A DNA stretch of 64,000 bases from Mariniblastus sp. (GTDB lineage Bacteria > Planctomycetota > Planctomycetia > Pirellulales > Pirellulaceae). The notes below the pieces were generated by a model. It made no database searches and was not told the DNA's origin. It was given only the letters and a program-made list of their open reading frames with translations. The DNA lies in the NCBI GenBank assembly GCA_022447555.1, contig JAKVBF010000003.1, forward strand, positions 191,911 through 255,910, given 5' to 3'. A program made the position numbers and the translations under genes. Numbering within the stretch: the first letter of the stretch is position 1; every line of letters begins with the position of its first letter. Below, in pieces: positions 26,469 to 35,014 of this stretch.

Positions 26469-27401
26469 TTGAACATCCCAAAAGAAGACAACAAAACCTT
26501 GGAGCAAGAACGGTTAGCGAAGCTGGTGCGGCAGCGTCTTGGAAACCTGCGCCAGTTTGGAGTAACCCATCTCCCCCGATCCACGGGTCAGTTTGTGCTC
26601 GGCACATCCGACCCAATACCCTCAATTGATTCGGCTGCACCGGCTGCTGGCGAGGTGATCGCGCCCACTTCCGAAAGTTCCACTTCGGAGGAGGTGCGGG
26701 GTTTGCAGTCCGGGAACCAAGAGCGTGGCCTACGTAACGCAGGCCATCGGGAAGGTGAGGTAGCCGCCCTCACCGGGGAGGTCTCTGCAAAGAATGGTTC
26801 CCCGCTCAAGGTGGAGGCTTATCCGGAATCGATGGAAATATCCGGACGCAGGCGTGAACTGGATATTCTTTCCCGACAGGTATCGGAATGCCAAAAGTGT
26901 GATGAATTAGCTCGTTGTCGAACGCAGACTGTTTTTGGTGTTGGAAACCCGGGTGCCCGTTTGTGTTTTATCGGAGAGGGCCCCGGAGCGGATGAGGACC
27001 GCCAAGGAGAGCCATTTGTGGGAGCGGCTGGGCAACTGTTGAATAAGATCATTACCGCGTCTAAAATGCGTCGCGAAGACGTCTACATCCTTAATACCGT
27101 CAAATGCCGTCCGCCTGGAAATCGAAACCCCTCGGATCAGGAGCTGGAAAATTGCTGGCCATTTGCCGTTCGGCAGCTGGAGATTATGCAGCCCGAGTTT
27201 ATCTGTTGTTTAGGCAGTGTGGCCGCTCGAAAGCTCCTCAACACAAAGTCGTCGATTGGACGTCTGCGGCAGAATTTTCATCAATATCGGGGTAGTCGGG
27301 TCCTGGTTACCTATCATCCTGCTTATTTATTGCGTAATCCATCAGCTAAAAAGCCCGTTTGGGACGATATGAAGATGTTGATGCAGGCGATGGGGATTTA
27401 G
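26469..27401 (+). CDS. Family 4 (UdgA-type) uracil-DNA glycosylase with N-terminal extension
   Basis: Removes uracil from DNA. The 310 aa product has a catalytic domain from about residue 130: VSECQKCDELARCRTQTVFGVGN supplies iron-sulfur cysteines, GEGPGADEDRQGEPFVGAAGQLL is motif 1, TVKCRPPGNRNP is the central block and VTYHPAYLLRNP is motif 2. Family-4 enzymes are about 200 aa, so about 125 residues are extra. Of these, the first about 40 (LAKLVRQRLGNLRQFGVTHLPR) are helical, and a low-complexity stretch follows. That stretch is coded by DNA full of inverted repeats (listed separately). The start is TTG 26469, with no clear ribosome binding site; no better start exists before the catalytic domain. 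Confidence 0.92.
   Translation: MNIPKEDNKTLEQERLAKLVRQRLGNLRQFGVTHLPRSTGQFVLGTSDPIPSIDSAAPAAGEVIAPTSESSTSEEVRGLQSGNQERGLRNAGHREGEVAALTGEVSAKNGSPLKVEAYPESMEISGRRRELDILSRQVSECQKCDELARCRTQTVFGVGNPGARLCFIGEGPGADEDRQGEPFVGAAGQLLNKIITASKMRREDVYILNTVKCRPPGNRNPSDQELENCWPFAVRQLEIMQPEFICCLGSVAARKLLNTKSSIGRLRQNFHQYRGSRVLVTYHPAYLLRNPSAKKPVWDDMKMLMQAMGI
26668..26802. repeat. Cluster of short inverted repeats inside the glycosylase gene
   Basis: Within 135 nt coding for the low-complexity linker there are five perfect inverted pairs: TCCGAA/TTCGGA (26670-26675, 26684-26689), GGCCT/AGGCC (26727-26731, 26741-26745), GGTGAGG/CCTCACC (26754-26760, 26768-26774), TTTGCAG/CTGCAAA (26702-26708, 26785-26791) and GGGAACCA/TGGTTCCC (26712-26719, 26795-26802). 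The last two cross each other, so they cannot all nest. This resembles an inserted structured repeat that kept the frame (inference). Confidence 0.6.
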
Positions 27402-27702
27402 TCGCCTAGGGGGTGAAACCGCTCGGAAACGCTCCATTCGGACATGAGTTCCGAAAGATTAACCTGTTTTTTAGGTATCGGAACAATCGTCAAATTCCGG
27501 ATCAGTTCCGCATTAACCCCAAAGATAACGACTAAAAAAGCTAAATTTCTTGCTGCGCTCATAAGCGGCAATTAACATTAAGAACGGATTCAAATTTAGG
27601 TCGAAATAGGTCTGCAACGAGAAACTTGCTGCAGGCTGTTAACAACGGGAAGCGTTACTTATGAACGTGCGATCAAACGCCTCTGATGGGAGAAAATACC
27701 AA

Positions 27703-29088
27703 ATGGCTAGTCGCCCATATCGGTTTGCAATCATGACAATGGTGATTGTTAGCCTTACTTTTATTAGTTCGGTCGGATTTTGTCAGAACCCCCCTGCTGA
27801 ACCAGGTTCGGGTGGAATTGAAATCGATCCCAACGGGGTGCTTAGATCCCGAACAGTGATTGACCAATCTGGCAAACTAACGCGACAGCGATTGAACGCT
27901 GCCAAGCGTGCTTTGAACGAAGAAGTTCAAACCAAAAGCCCAATGCGTAAGATTTCGCTGAACCGACTTGAGGCGGAAATCAAAAAGCTGAAAGCATCTG
28001 GCCAACCGATCCCAGAGGAAATGAAATACATGGCCGGTTTGAACCGGGTGTCTCATGTCTTTTATTTCCCTGAGACAAAAGATATCGTTTTGGCGGGCCC
28101 CGCCGAAGGGTTCTTTGTTAACGGTAACAACCGTGTGGTCGGGATGGAGAGTGGGCAGGCCACTTTGCAGTTGGAAGACATGATCGTTGCTCTTCGAGCG
28201 TTCGGACCAGAGAGTCGACCCGCTGGAATGATTTCATGCTCGATTGACCCGACCCAGGAAGGCCTGCAAAGAATGAAGGTTGCCATGTCTGAAGTGCAGC
28301 GTAACTTTCGACCTGGTGATGAGCGTCAAGTTGTTGAAATGTACAAGAATGCTTTGGGACTCCAAAACGTAACCGTGAAGGGAGTTTCACCCAACACCCA
28401 CTTTGCTCGGGTCATGGTTGACGCGGACTACCACATGAAGTTGATGGGAATCGGTCTGGAGAAGCCTCCGGTGAGAATCACTAGCTTTATTGAAAAAGCA
28501 AAGCCCAACACGGTTGGTAAGAACTCATTGCAACGATGGTACTTCGAGCCCGATTACAGCTATGTCAAAGTCTCGGCTGATGAGACTGCCATGCAGCTAG
28601 ACGGTGGCGGAGTCAAACTGGTTGGCGAAGACGAGCGAGTCAGCGCTCAGGGACAGCGATCTGGTACCGGTGGAATGAACCGAGCGAGTCAGAGTTTCTG
28701 TCGCTCTTTCACTAAAATGTACAATTCGCTCTCAGAGAGAAATCCACTCTACGCTGAATTGCGTAATCTGATTGATATGTCCGTTGCTGCGGCCTTTATC
28801 CAAGAAATGGACATGTATCAGGACGCCGGCTGGAATATGGAAGTCTTTGGCAGTGAAGAGGCCTACCCAGTTGAGAAATACTCGGCGCCGAAACATGTAG
28901 AGCCTGCGGTTAACGCGGTTTGGAAAGGCAATTTCTTCATGACCCCAATTGGTGGTGGAGTGCAATTCCAACCTCGAGTTGCCATCTCTTCGAAACACAT
29001 GACTGTTGATGAAAAAGGTGATGTGTTAGCCGCCAAGAAAGAGAACCAAGTTGGCGATCTGGCGGATGGCCAGTGGTGGTGGGATTAA
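27703..29088 (+). CDS. DUF1598 secreted protein (planctomycete-specific family)
   Basis: A 461 aa protein with a signal peptide (about residues 1-28, ending VGFCQ). The sequence matches what I know of DUF1598, a family described from Rhodopirellula-type planctomycetes, with no known function. Visible family-like segments are GIEIDPNGVLRSRTVIDQSG, MKYMAGLNRVSHVFYFPETKDIVLAGPAEGF, LGLQNVTVKGVSPNTHFARVMVDADYHMKLMGIGLE and LRNLIDMSVAAAFIQEMDMY. It is probably exported to the periplasm. I chose ATG 27703, preceded by GGGAG at 10 nt; the frame also has ATG 27661. A strong terminator follows directly, so it is likely transcribed alone. Confidence 0.8.
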   Translation: MASRPYRFAIMTMVIVSLTFISSVGFCQNPPAEPGSGGIEIDPNGVLRSRTVIDQSGKLTRQRLNAAKRALNEEVQTKSPMRKISLNRLEAEIKKLKASGQPIPEEMKYMAGLNRVSHVFYFPETKDIVLAGPAEGFFVNGNNRVVGMESGQATLQLEDMIVALRAFGPESRPAGMISCSIDPTQEGLQRMKVAMSEVQRNFRPGDERQVVEMYKNALGLQNVTVKGVSPNTHFARVMVDADYHMKLMGIGLEKPPVRITSFIEKAKPNTVGKNSLQRWYFEPDYSYVKVSADETAMQLDGGGVKLVGEDERVSAQGQRSGTGGMNRASQSFCRSFTKMYNSLSERNPLYAELRNLIDMSVAAAFIQEMDMYQDAGWNMEVFGSEEAYPVEKYSAPKHVEPAVNAVWKGNFFMTPIGGGVQFQPRVAISSKHMTVDEKGDVLAAKKENQVGDLADGQWWWD

Positions 29089-29431
29089 TTTCCACAGGAT
29101 TCGATTAATAAGGAAAAGCGGTCCCCTAGGGCCGCTTTTTTTTTGCGATCGGTCCCCCTTGCTCGCCGCTTTGACGGGTTCGACCTGGTCGAGCCCGTTT
29201 CAGGCTGTTGATTTGACTGAGGCCTGTTTGCTATCAGTTCCTCTGGAGCCGTTATTTGGAGGCCTTCAAAATAGAACAGAGAGAGATGTGCGAGCCTCCT
29301 CCAAATTAGTTGTCCTCAATGGGCTATACTGATCAACCCATTCGGATTCTAATTTTTTCAGAACGCGTTATCGCTGGAATTGATTGGTTTGATTTCACCG
29401 CGCGATGGTATCTGAATAATCTGTTTGCAAC
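29089..29431. other. Intergenic region after the DUF1598 gene
   Basis: 343 nt without a supported gene. It holds a terminator (29114-29144, listed) and a second strong hairpin: ACGGGTTCGA (29174-29183) pairs with TCGAGCCCGT (29189-29198), ten pairs with one G-U, loop CCTGG. The second hairpin has no T run. The rest is probably the promoter region of the APP1-like gene. Confidence 0.6.
29114..29144 (+). terminator. Rho-independent terminator of the DUF1598 gene
   Basis: AAGCGGTCC pairs with GGGCCGCTT (one G-U pair, loop of four) and is followed by a run of nine T. It starts 26 nt after the stop codon. Confidence 0.9.
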
Positions 29432-30499
29432 ATGATCAAATTTGGCGGGTCCAACAACTTGTCTGCACAAATCGTTACATATCCCACTTATGGCTTTCAA
29501 ACGGACGCTAAAGGTTGGCGAATCAACGTAGCCGGAATCGCGTTCCAGTCGCCCCCTTTTACGCTTCGCCAGCGGATGTTGATCAAGATGCTTGGTAAGA
29601 CCATGAAGGTCGATGAGCAGACGCTGCGTGGGGAAATTTTTCAGAATCGCGTTTCTCCATTTTTTGTCGAAGCAGAGAAGGGGCTCGAAATCCGGGTTAC
29701 CGTTGAGGAAACGACTCGCACTCTCAGAAAACGGAGTCGCAAGAACGGGCATTTTGCCGATTCACCGAGGTTCCCTGCTTCAGTGATTGAACGCGCGGCC
29801 GAAACAGATGAGTTTGGAAGGAAATGCGTTCCTTATACGATTGAAGTGGCTGATCGCTCCGCCGAGGTGGTACGAGGCATTGCTCACTTGATCCCGAGGT
29901 ACGGGGTTTCAGTGATTTCGGATATCGATGATACCATTAAGGAATCTCAGGTAACTGATCGCCGCGAGTTATTGTTCAATACATTTTTACGTGATTTTCG
30001 CTCGGTTTCTGGTATGGCGGATGTATACCAGGGATGGCAGGCAAACGGAGCCGATTTTCATTACGTCTCTTCGAGTCCTTGGCAGTTATTTGATTCCCTC
30101 CAGAGACACCAAACCGAAAACGGATTTCCGACCGGTACCATGCACCTTCGAAACTTCAGATTGCGGGATCAGTTGTTGAAACCTTTACCGATTGTTCGGC
30201 GACGGGGTAAAGCGACTGCTATCCGGAAAATGCTGAAAGATTTACCGGATCGAAAATTCATTCTGGTGGGGGACTCTGGAGAGAAGGATCCCGAAATATA
30301 TCTAAAAATGTGCCGGCGTCATCCGGGGCAGATTGCCGGAGTTTTTATTCGGGAAATTCAGGAACGACCGATGGTCGAAGAGCGAGTCAGGAAATTACAT
30401 CGGGAGGCTAAAGGGTTCATCTGTTCGGTGTTTTCCGAGCCCCAGACACTGGCTAACAACGCGTCGCAGATTTTTGATAAATTACCTCCGGCCATTTAA
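29432..30499 (+). CDS. APP1-like phosphatidate phosphatase domain protein (DUF2183)
   Basis: A 355 aa protein of the DUF2183/APP1 family, related to yeast phosphatidate phosphatase App1 (HAD-type). The catalytic motif DIDDT is at residues 164-168 (VSVISDIDDTIKES). Motif VSSSPWQLFDSL follows at about residue 210, and the last motif is FILVGDSGEKDPEIY, with the acidic residues expected of the HAD fold. The N-terminal about 155 residues form the family's beta-rich part. No signal peptide is seen. The substrate in bacteria is unknown; phosphatidate is an inference by homology. The terminator after the DUF1598 gene and the rpsD leader isolate it as a single gene. Confidence 0.85.
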   Translation: MIKFGGSNNLSAQIVTYPTYGFQTDAKGWRINVAGIAFQSPPFTLRQRMLIKMLGKTMKVDEQTLRGEIFQNRVSPFFVEAEKGLEIRVTVEETTRTLRKRSRKNGHFADSPRFPASVIERAAETDEFGRKCVPYTIEVADRSAEVVRGIAHLIPRYGVSVISDIDDTIKESQVTDRRELLFNTFLRDFRSVSGMADVYQGWQANGADFHYVSSSPWQLFDSLQRHQTENGFPTGTMHLRNFRLRDQLLKPLPIVRRRGKATAIRKMLKDLPDRKFILVGDSGEKDPEIYLKMCRRHPGQIAGVFIREIQERPMVEERVRKLHREAKGFICSVFSEPQTLANNASQIFDKLPPAI

Positions 30500-30817
30500 A
30501 TTGGTTCAGCTTGACGTTTGACCCAACGTTTGAGGAAATTTTAGGAAAAACCGCATTTTGAGGCAGATGCGCGGTTACGAGCCCTTTGAGCTGGCTCGTG
30601 TCTGGAGAAGACCCAAGATTATTTTTCCCCCTTGTGGAATCCCCACAAATTGGAGAAAATCTATGCCCGAAATGAACTGACGTCTTTGCCACTGTGCGGC
30701 CAACCTGATCGGTATCCGCACGAACTTTTTGCCGAAGTCTCAAGGGACAAGAGCGGCACTGCCAGCATCGGTTTGCTGGATTGGCAAAACGCATTGAAGA
30801 GAATAGGAACGAATTAA
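30500..30817. other. Intergenic region upstream of rpsD
   Basis: 318 nt holding a structured leader (listed) and a possible -35 TTGACG at 30511-30516 with no good -10 box. A 61-codon open frame from TTG 30632 ends TAA directly before the rpsD ATG; it has no family character and no ribosome binding site, so I do not call it a gene. Confidence 0.6.
30549..30779 (+). promoter_or_regulatory. Structured 5' leader of rpsD, candidate S4 autoregulatory site
   Basis: Four hairpins precede rpsD: AACC-GCAT with ATGC-GC-GGTT (30549-30576, two-base bulge), ACGAGCC/GGCTCGT (30577-30599, seven pairs), TTGTGG/CCACAA (30632-30648, loop of five) and CCAGCA/TGCTGG (30762-30779). S4 is known to repress its own mRNA in other bacteria through leader structures; whether these are such a site is inference. 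Confidence 0.45.
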
Positions 30818-31432
30818 ATGGCTCGATATACTGGCCCGAAAGGCCGAGTGAATCGTCGGCTCCAAACGTTGATTTATGAGAACGGTGGAGCTTCCCGTGC
30901 GTTGGAAAAGCGAGGGAATCAACCTCCCGGAATGCATACTCGTGGCCGCCGTCCGTCGAACTACGGTATGGCGTTGATGGAAAAACAAAAGATCAAGCAT
31001 TATTACGGATTGGGCGAACGTCAATTGCGGCGTTACTTTGACAAAGCGACTCGGACCAAAGGCAATACAGGTGAAAACCTATTGCTGATCTGCGAACAGC
31101 GGTTGGACAATGTCGTTCGACGTGTTGGTTTGACCAAAACACGCCCGCAAGCTCGTCAGGGGATTGCTCATGGTCACTTCCGCGTGAACGGCGTAAAAGT
31201 TGACAAGCCTTCCTATATGTTGCGTCCTGGTGACGTCGTGACGGTTCGTAATCGCGAAAATGTTTTAAAAATGTATCACGGAATTCGTGAGCAAGGTGTG
31301 GACGGCGAATCCGTTGAGTGGGTGAGTTTCGATTCAGAGTCATTGACCGCAACAGTACAGGGTAAGCCCAGTGGTAGCGACATTAGCTTGCCCGTAGATG
31401 CGAACACGGTTGTCGAATTTCTATCGCGTTAA
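30818..31432 (+). CDS. rpsD: 30S ribosomal protein S4
   Basis: Primary 16S rRNA-binding protein that starts assembly of the 30S body. The 204 aa product begins MARYTGPKGRVNRRL. It has the S4 N-terminal domain and an S4 RNA-binding fold around residues 93-155 (LLICEQRLDNVVRRVGLTKTRPQARQGIAHGHFRVNG). It lacks the N-terminal zinc-binding cysteines, so it is the zinc-free form. It stands apart from any ribosomal operon; in many bacteria rpsD lies beside rpsK/rpoA. A terminator follows at 31469. Confidence 0.97.
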   Translation: MARYTGPKGRVNRRLQTLIYENGGASRALEKRGNQPPGMHTRGRRPSNYGMALMEKQKIKHYYGLGERQLRRYFDKATRTKGNTGENLLLICEQRLDNVVRRVGLTKTRPQARQGIAHGHFRVNGVKVDKPSYMLRPGDVVTVRNRENVLKMYHGIREQGVDGESVEWVSFDSESLTATVQGKPSGSDISLPVDANTVVEFLSR

Positions 31433-31468
31433 TCGTAATCAAGAAAATCGAAGTACATCAAAGAGACG

Positions 31469-31502
31469 AACGGCGAGTCACATGTGGCTGGCCGTTTTTT
31501 TT
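31469..31502 (+). terminator. Rho-independent terminator of rpsD
   Basis: AACGGC pairs with GCCGTT (31469-31474 with 31491-31496), enclosing a further stem AGTCAC/GTGGCT with one G-U pair. Eight T follow (31495-31502). It lies 36 nt after the rpsD stop and separates it from lpdA, whose ATG is only 14 nt beyond. Confidence 0.85.
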
Positions 31503-31515
31503 GGGATAATTCAAC

Positions 31516-32937
31516 ATGCATACAAAACTGGTTGTCATTGGTGGTGGTCCGGGTGGCTACGCCGCAGCGTTTTTAGCGGCGGACGAGGGTATGGAAGTGA
31601 CGCTGATTGAATCAGCGGGCCGTATGGGTGGGACTTGTCTGCTCCGTGGCTGCATTCCCTCTAAAGCCCTTCTTCATGTCGCTCGGGTGATCTCCGAAGC
31701 GGATGAGATGAGTGAAGATTGGGGAGTCGCATTCGGCAGTCCCAAGATTGAGTTGGATAAGTTGCGGGGTCGAAAGGAAAAAGTGATCAGCACCCTATCG
31801 GGTGGGCTGGGGCAATTGGCTAAGCGTCGTAACGTTACGGTTATCAAAGCGCATGCGAAATTTCTCGATTCCAATACCGTATCGCTCGAGGGCGATGACG
31901 CATCCATCCCGGAGGGGAATAAGTTAACATTTGATCAGTGCATTGTCGCCACAGGCAGCGTTCCGGCGATGCCGGGGGCCTTTGATATTGGCTCAGATCG
32001 GGTAATGGATTCCACCGGCGCTCTGGAGCTTGCTGATATTCCTGAAACGATGTTAGTGATTGGAGGAGGATACATAGGCCTCGAAATGGGGACCGTTTAT
32101 GCCGGTTTAGGGACTCAAGTCAGCGTGGTTGAGTTGCAGGATGGGTTGTTAATGGGCGCCGATCGCGACCTCGTTCGTCCACTGCAGCGTCGACTGAAGC
32201 AACTTTTTGACGACCGAATATTTCTTAATACGAAAGTGGGCGGCGTTGCGCTCAGCGGCGAGAAGGTAGAGGTCGCATTTGAGGGACCGGGTAAGTTTGG
32301 TACCGAGCATTACGACCGGGTTTTGGTTTCTGTTGGTCGCCGCCCCAACACCTTCGATCTTGGTTTAGAAACCATTGGAGTTCAGCTAGATCAGCGAGGA
32401 TTTATCCTTCACGATGATCAAATGCGTACCGCGGTTCCCAATATTTTTGTGATTGGTGACGCTGCAGGTGAGCCTATGTTGGCTCATAAAGCGAGTCACG
32501 AGGGCCGCTTGGCGGTTGAGGTGATCCACGGACAGCCCGTCCGCTTTGACAAACGGGCCATTCCTGCGGTCGTGTTTACGGATCCTGAGATTGCTTGGTC
32601 TGGGATCACTGCTGAGGAGGCCAAGGCGAGTGGTATTGCTCACGAGGTTTGTATCTATCCATGGGCCGCAAGTGGGCGCGCCCAAGCATTGGGGCGAACG
32701 GAAGGTTTGACCAAATGGATTGTTGATCCCGATACGGAGCGAGTACTGGGTTGCGGGATTGTCGGTCCCGGCGCTGGTGAATTGATCGCCGAGGCAACCT
32801 TGGCGATTGAAATGGGCTGTGTCGTTCGCGACATTGCTGAAACCATTCACGCTCACCCAACACTCAGTGAAACCATGATGAACGCCAGCGAAGTCTTTTA
32901 TGGTACGGCGACCGAAATATACAAGCCGAAGAAGTAA
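31516..32937 (+). CDS. lpdA: Dihydrolipoyl dehydrogenase
   Basis: The flavoprotein E3 subunit that reoxidises lipoamide in 2-oxoacid dehydrogenases and the glycine cleavage system. The 473 aa product has the FAD site GGGPGGYAA at about residues 8-16, the redox pair CLLRGC (GGTCLLRGCIPSKALLH), the NAD site IGGGYIGLEMG and the C-terminal active site HAHPTLSE. No lipoyl domain is attached. The other complex subunits are not in this window. The gene starts just downstream of the rpsD terminator and map follows after 42 nt, so lpdA and map may be co-transcribed. Confidence 0.95.
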   Translation: MHTKLVVIGGGPGGYAAAFLAADEGMEVTLIESAGRMGGTCLLRGCIPSKALLHVARVISEADEMSEDWGVAFGSPKIELDKLRGRKEKVISTLSGGLGQLAKRRNVTVIKAHAKFLDSNTVSLEGDDASIPEGNKLTFDQCIVATGSVPAMPGAFDIGSDRVMDSTGALELADIPETMLVIGGGYIGLEMGTVYAGLGTQVSVVELQDGLLMGADRDLVRPLQRRLKQLFDDRIFLNTKVGGVALSGEKVEVAFEGPGKFGTEHYDRVLVSVGRRPNTFDLGLETIGVQLDQRGFILHDDQMRTAVPNIFVIGDAAGEPMLAHKASHEGRLAVEVIHGQPVRFDKRAIPAVVFTDPEIAWSGITAEEAKASGIAHEVCIYPWAASGRAQALGRTEGLTKWIVDPDTERVLGCGIVGPGAGELIAEATLAIEMGCVVRDIAETIHAHPTLSETMMNASEVFYGTATEIYKPKK

Positions 32938-32979
32938 CCGCTGCGAACTCCTGTTTGCGTTGATTTAGAAAGGCTGTTT

Positions 32980-33831
32980 GTGTCCCAATCCGATGTAAAG
33001 CGGGTGCTTCGGTCGCCCCGAGAAATCAGAAAAATGCGTGCTGCGGGTCTGGTTGTCTGGCAAGCGCATCAGGCGGCGGCTCGAATTCTCAAACCGGGCG
33101 TCTCAACGGAACAACTGAACCAGGCATATCGCGACACGTTTACCCGTTGTGACGCGACGCCCTTGTTTTTGAATTATGGGGGACCCCCTGGATTTCCCGC
33201 CGAGACATGTATCTCGATCAATGATGAAATTGTCCATGGAATTCCAGGTTCTCGCCTTGTTGAGGAGGGAGATTTGGTCTCACTCGATACGGGATGTCGG
33301 TTGAATGGTTGGTGTGGTGACGCTGCCGTTACGCATGCCGTGGGATCGATCTCAGTGTCGCATCAGAAATTACTGGACGTGACTCTGGGTGCGTTGAATT
33401 TAGCGATCGAGCTGATGGCGACCTGTTCGCGTTGGAGTCAGGTGGCAAAGGAAATGGAACATTTAGTCAAGTCTGCCGGGTTCTTCGTGGTGGAAGAAAT
33501 GGTGGGGCATGGGATTGGGCAAAATTTACATGAACCACCTCAAGTCCCAAACTATTTAAGTGAAGCTCTCCAGGGTTCCGAAGATTTTGATTTGCGGCCC
33601 GGAGTGGTTCTCGCGATTGAGCCGATGGTGAATCTTGGAACCAATGCTGTTGTCTGCTTGGATGACGATTGGACATTGGTGACGGACGATGGTAAAGCGA
33701 GCGCTCATTTCGAGCACACGATTGCGATCACTGGAGAGGGACCTCTCCGGTTGACCGGTCCACCATCGGAGGAAGAGTTGCGTGAACTCCCCGACTGGCT
33801 TCAGGATCGTGAGCAGTGGGTGATTTGGTAA
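32980..33831 (+). CDS. map: Methionine aminopeptidase, type I
   Basis: Removes the initiator methionine from new proteins. The 283 aa product contains all metal ligands of the family in order: Asp in SLDTGCRLNGW, Asp in CGDAAVTHAVG, His in GHGIGQNLHEPPQVPNY, Glu in AIEPMV and Glu in HFEHTIAIT. The segment ISINDEIVHGIPG is also typical. The start is GTG 32980 with an AAAGG upstream. The C terminus extends about 20 residues past the core. No SH3 or zinc-finger extension is present. Confidence 0.95.
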   Translation: MSQSDVKRVLRSPREIRKMRAAGLVVWQAHQAAARILKPGVSTEQLNQAYRDTFTRCDATPLFLNYGGPPGFPAETCISINDEIVHGIPGSRLVEEGDLVSLDTGCRLNGWCGDAAVTHAVGSISVSHQKLLDVTLGALNLAIELMATCSRWSQVAKEMEHLVKSAGFFVVEEMVGHGIGQNLHEPPQVPNYLSEALQGSEDFDLRPGVVLAIEPMVNLGTNAVVCLDDDWTLVTDDGKASAHFEHTIAITGEGPLRLTGPPSEEELRELPDWLQDREQWVIW

Positions 33832-33863
33832 AGTCCCCGGGGGCCTGTCGAAGCCTGTTTGGC

Positions 33864-34949
33864 CTAGCGTTTCGAATTGGTACCATCAACTTCGGCGATC
33901 CGTGATGATTCGGTTTGCTTTTCCGACTCCATCTGAGCAATCCGCTTACGCGTCGCGGTTGCCAATACCAATTCCCCGTTAGCTGATTGTGCTGCTGCGA
34001 GAGTCTTTAAATTTTCAAGTGTTTCGCCCTGCATTCCGATCGCTTTGTCCACCAGTTCGAGCGCCTCCTGAGGTCGGGAGTATTTTTTGTCTGGGCAGGT
34101 TGCCAACATCCAAGCAGCTTTTCGGTAGGCTGCGGGAAGTGGGTTAACTTTGGTGGCCTGCATATAACACTCGTAGGCGGCTTGCCAATGACCGAGCATA
34201 CGTTCAGCTTCACCGCAGTTGCATTTGGCCATATGGTTCAGAGGTACCAATTGACGCGCCATTTCATAATCAGAGAGCGCGGCTTCATATTCTCCCCGAG
34301 CAAACTGGCAGTGCCCCCGTCCTGTGTAAGCCTGCGCGTCGGCGGGGTCGGCCTGAATCACTTTTGCATAAGATTCGATGGCCTGAGAATAATGGGTCAA
34401 CTCATACTGAAGTTCTGCTTGATTGAACCAGCCTGCTACGTAGTCCGGCTGTTTTCGTGTTACCTCTTGGAAATCTGCGAGTGCCGCTTCGAATTGATTG
34501 CGACGGGTCAATACCATGCCGCGTCCCAAATAGCCGCGCCAACGCTGGTTATCGCGAGCAATTGCCTGGTCGAAGTCTGTCTTGGCCTCAGCGACGATGA
34601 ATTCGCTTTGTTCGTGATTGCCTGCTGCCAGAAACGAGTCTGCTAGATCAAGTCGAGAAAGGCCTCTGCGGCAGAGCGCCCAAGAATCCAGTGAATTGAC
34701 GTATTTGCGGTCTTGATCGCTCAAGTCCAATTTTAAAAGGGTTCTGCAGCGAGAATCGATTTCGGAATACTGAGCTGCGTTGTCAGCCGACTTGGTCAGT
34801 GAGTAGACGTTTGAAATTTGGTCTTTGATACTCTCGGTAGGCTCAGAGTTGATGGGATTTAGCGCCTGGCCTAAGGATGAACGGCTATTGATCAAAATGC
34901 AGGTAGCGATGATCAGGATAAATCGGGCTGAACGATGAAACGGGCTCAC
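33864..34949 (-). CDS. Secreted tetratricopeptide-repeat protein
   Basis: A 361 aa protein with an N-terminal signal peptide (FILIIATCILINSRSSLGQA) and TPR repeats through most of its length. Clear repeats are RGYLGRGMVLTRRNQFEAAL, AGWFNQAELQYELTHYSQAI and QAYTGRGHCQFARGEYEAAL. It likely acts as a periplasmic protein-interaction scaffold; the partner is unknown. The start is GTG 34949 preceded by GGAGGG at 6 nt, one of the best ribosome binding sites in the window. It is convergent with map and lies 65 nt downstream of fumC on the same strand, with no clear terminator between them. Confidence 0.85.
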   Translation of the reverse strand: MSPFHRSARFILIIATCILINSRSSLGQALNPINSEPTESIKDQISNVYSLTKSADNAAQYSEIDSRCRTLLKLDLSDQDRKYVNSLDSWALCRRGLSRLDLADSFLAAGNHEQSEFIVAEAKTDFDQAIARDNQRWRGYLGRGMVLTRRNQFEAALADFQEVTRKQPDYVAGWFNQAELQYELTHYSQAIESYAKVIQADPADAQAYTGRGHCQFARGEYEAALSDYEMARQLVPLNHMAKCNCGEAERMLGHWQAAYECYMQATKVNPLPAAYRKAAWMLATCPDKKYSRPQEALELVDKAIGMQGETLENLKTLAAAQSANGELVLATATRKRIAQMESEKQTESSRIAEVDGTNSKR

Positions 34950-35014
34950 TGGATTCCCTCCATGGAATATCTTGGTCTCGTTACTTTAAAACGTTTGGTT
35001 TATATTTTGGTTCG

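Noticed and set aside
30632..30817. 61-codon open frame before rpsD as a gene
   Set aside because: TTG start without a ribosome binding site, no family character. Kept only as part of the leader.
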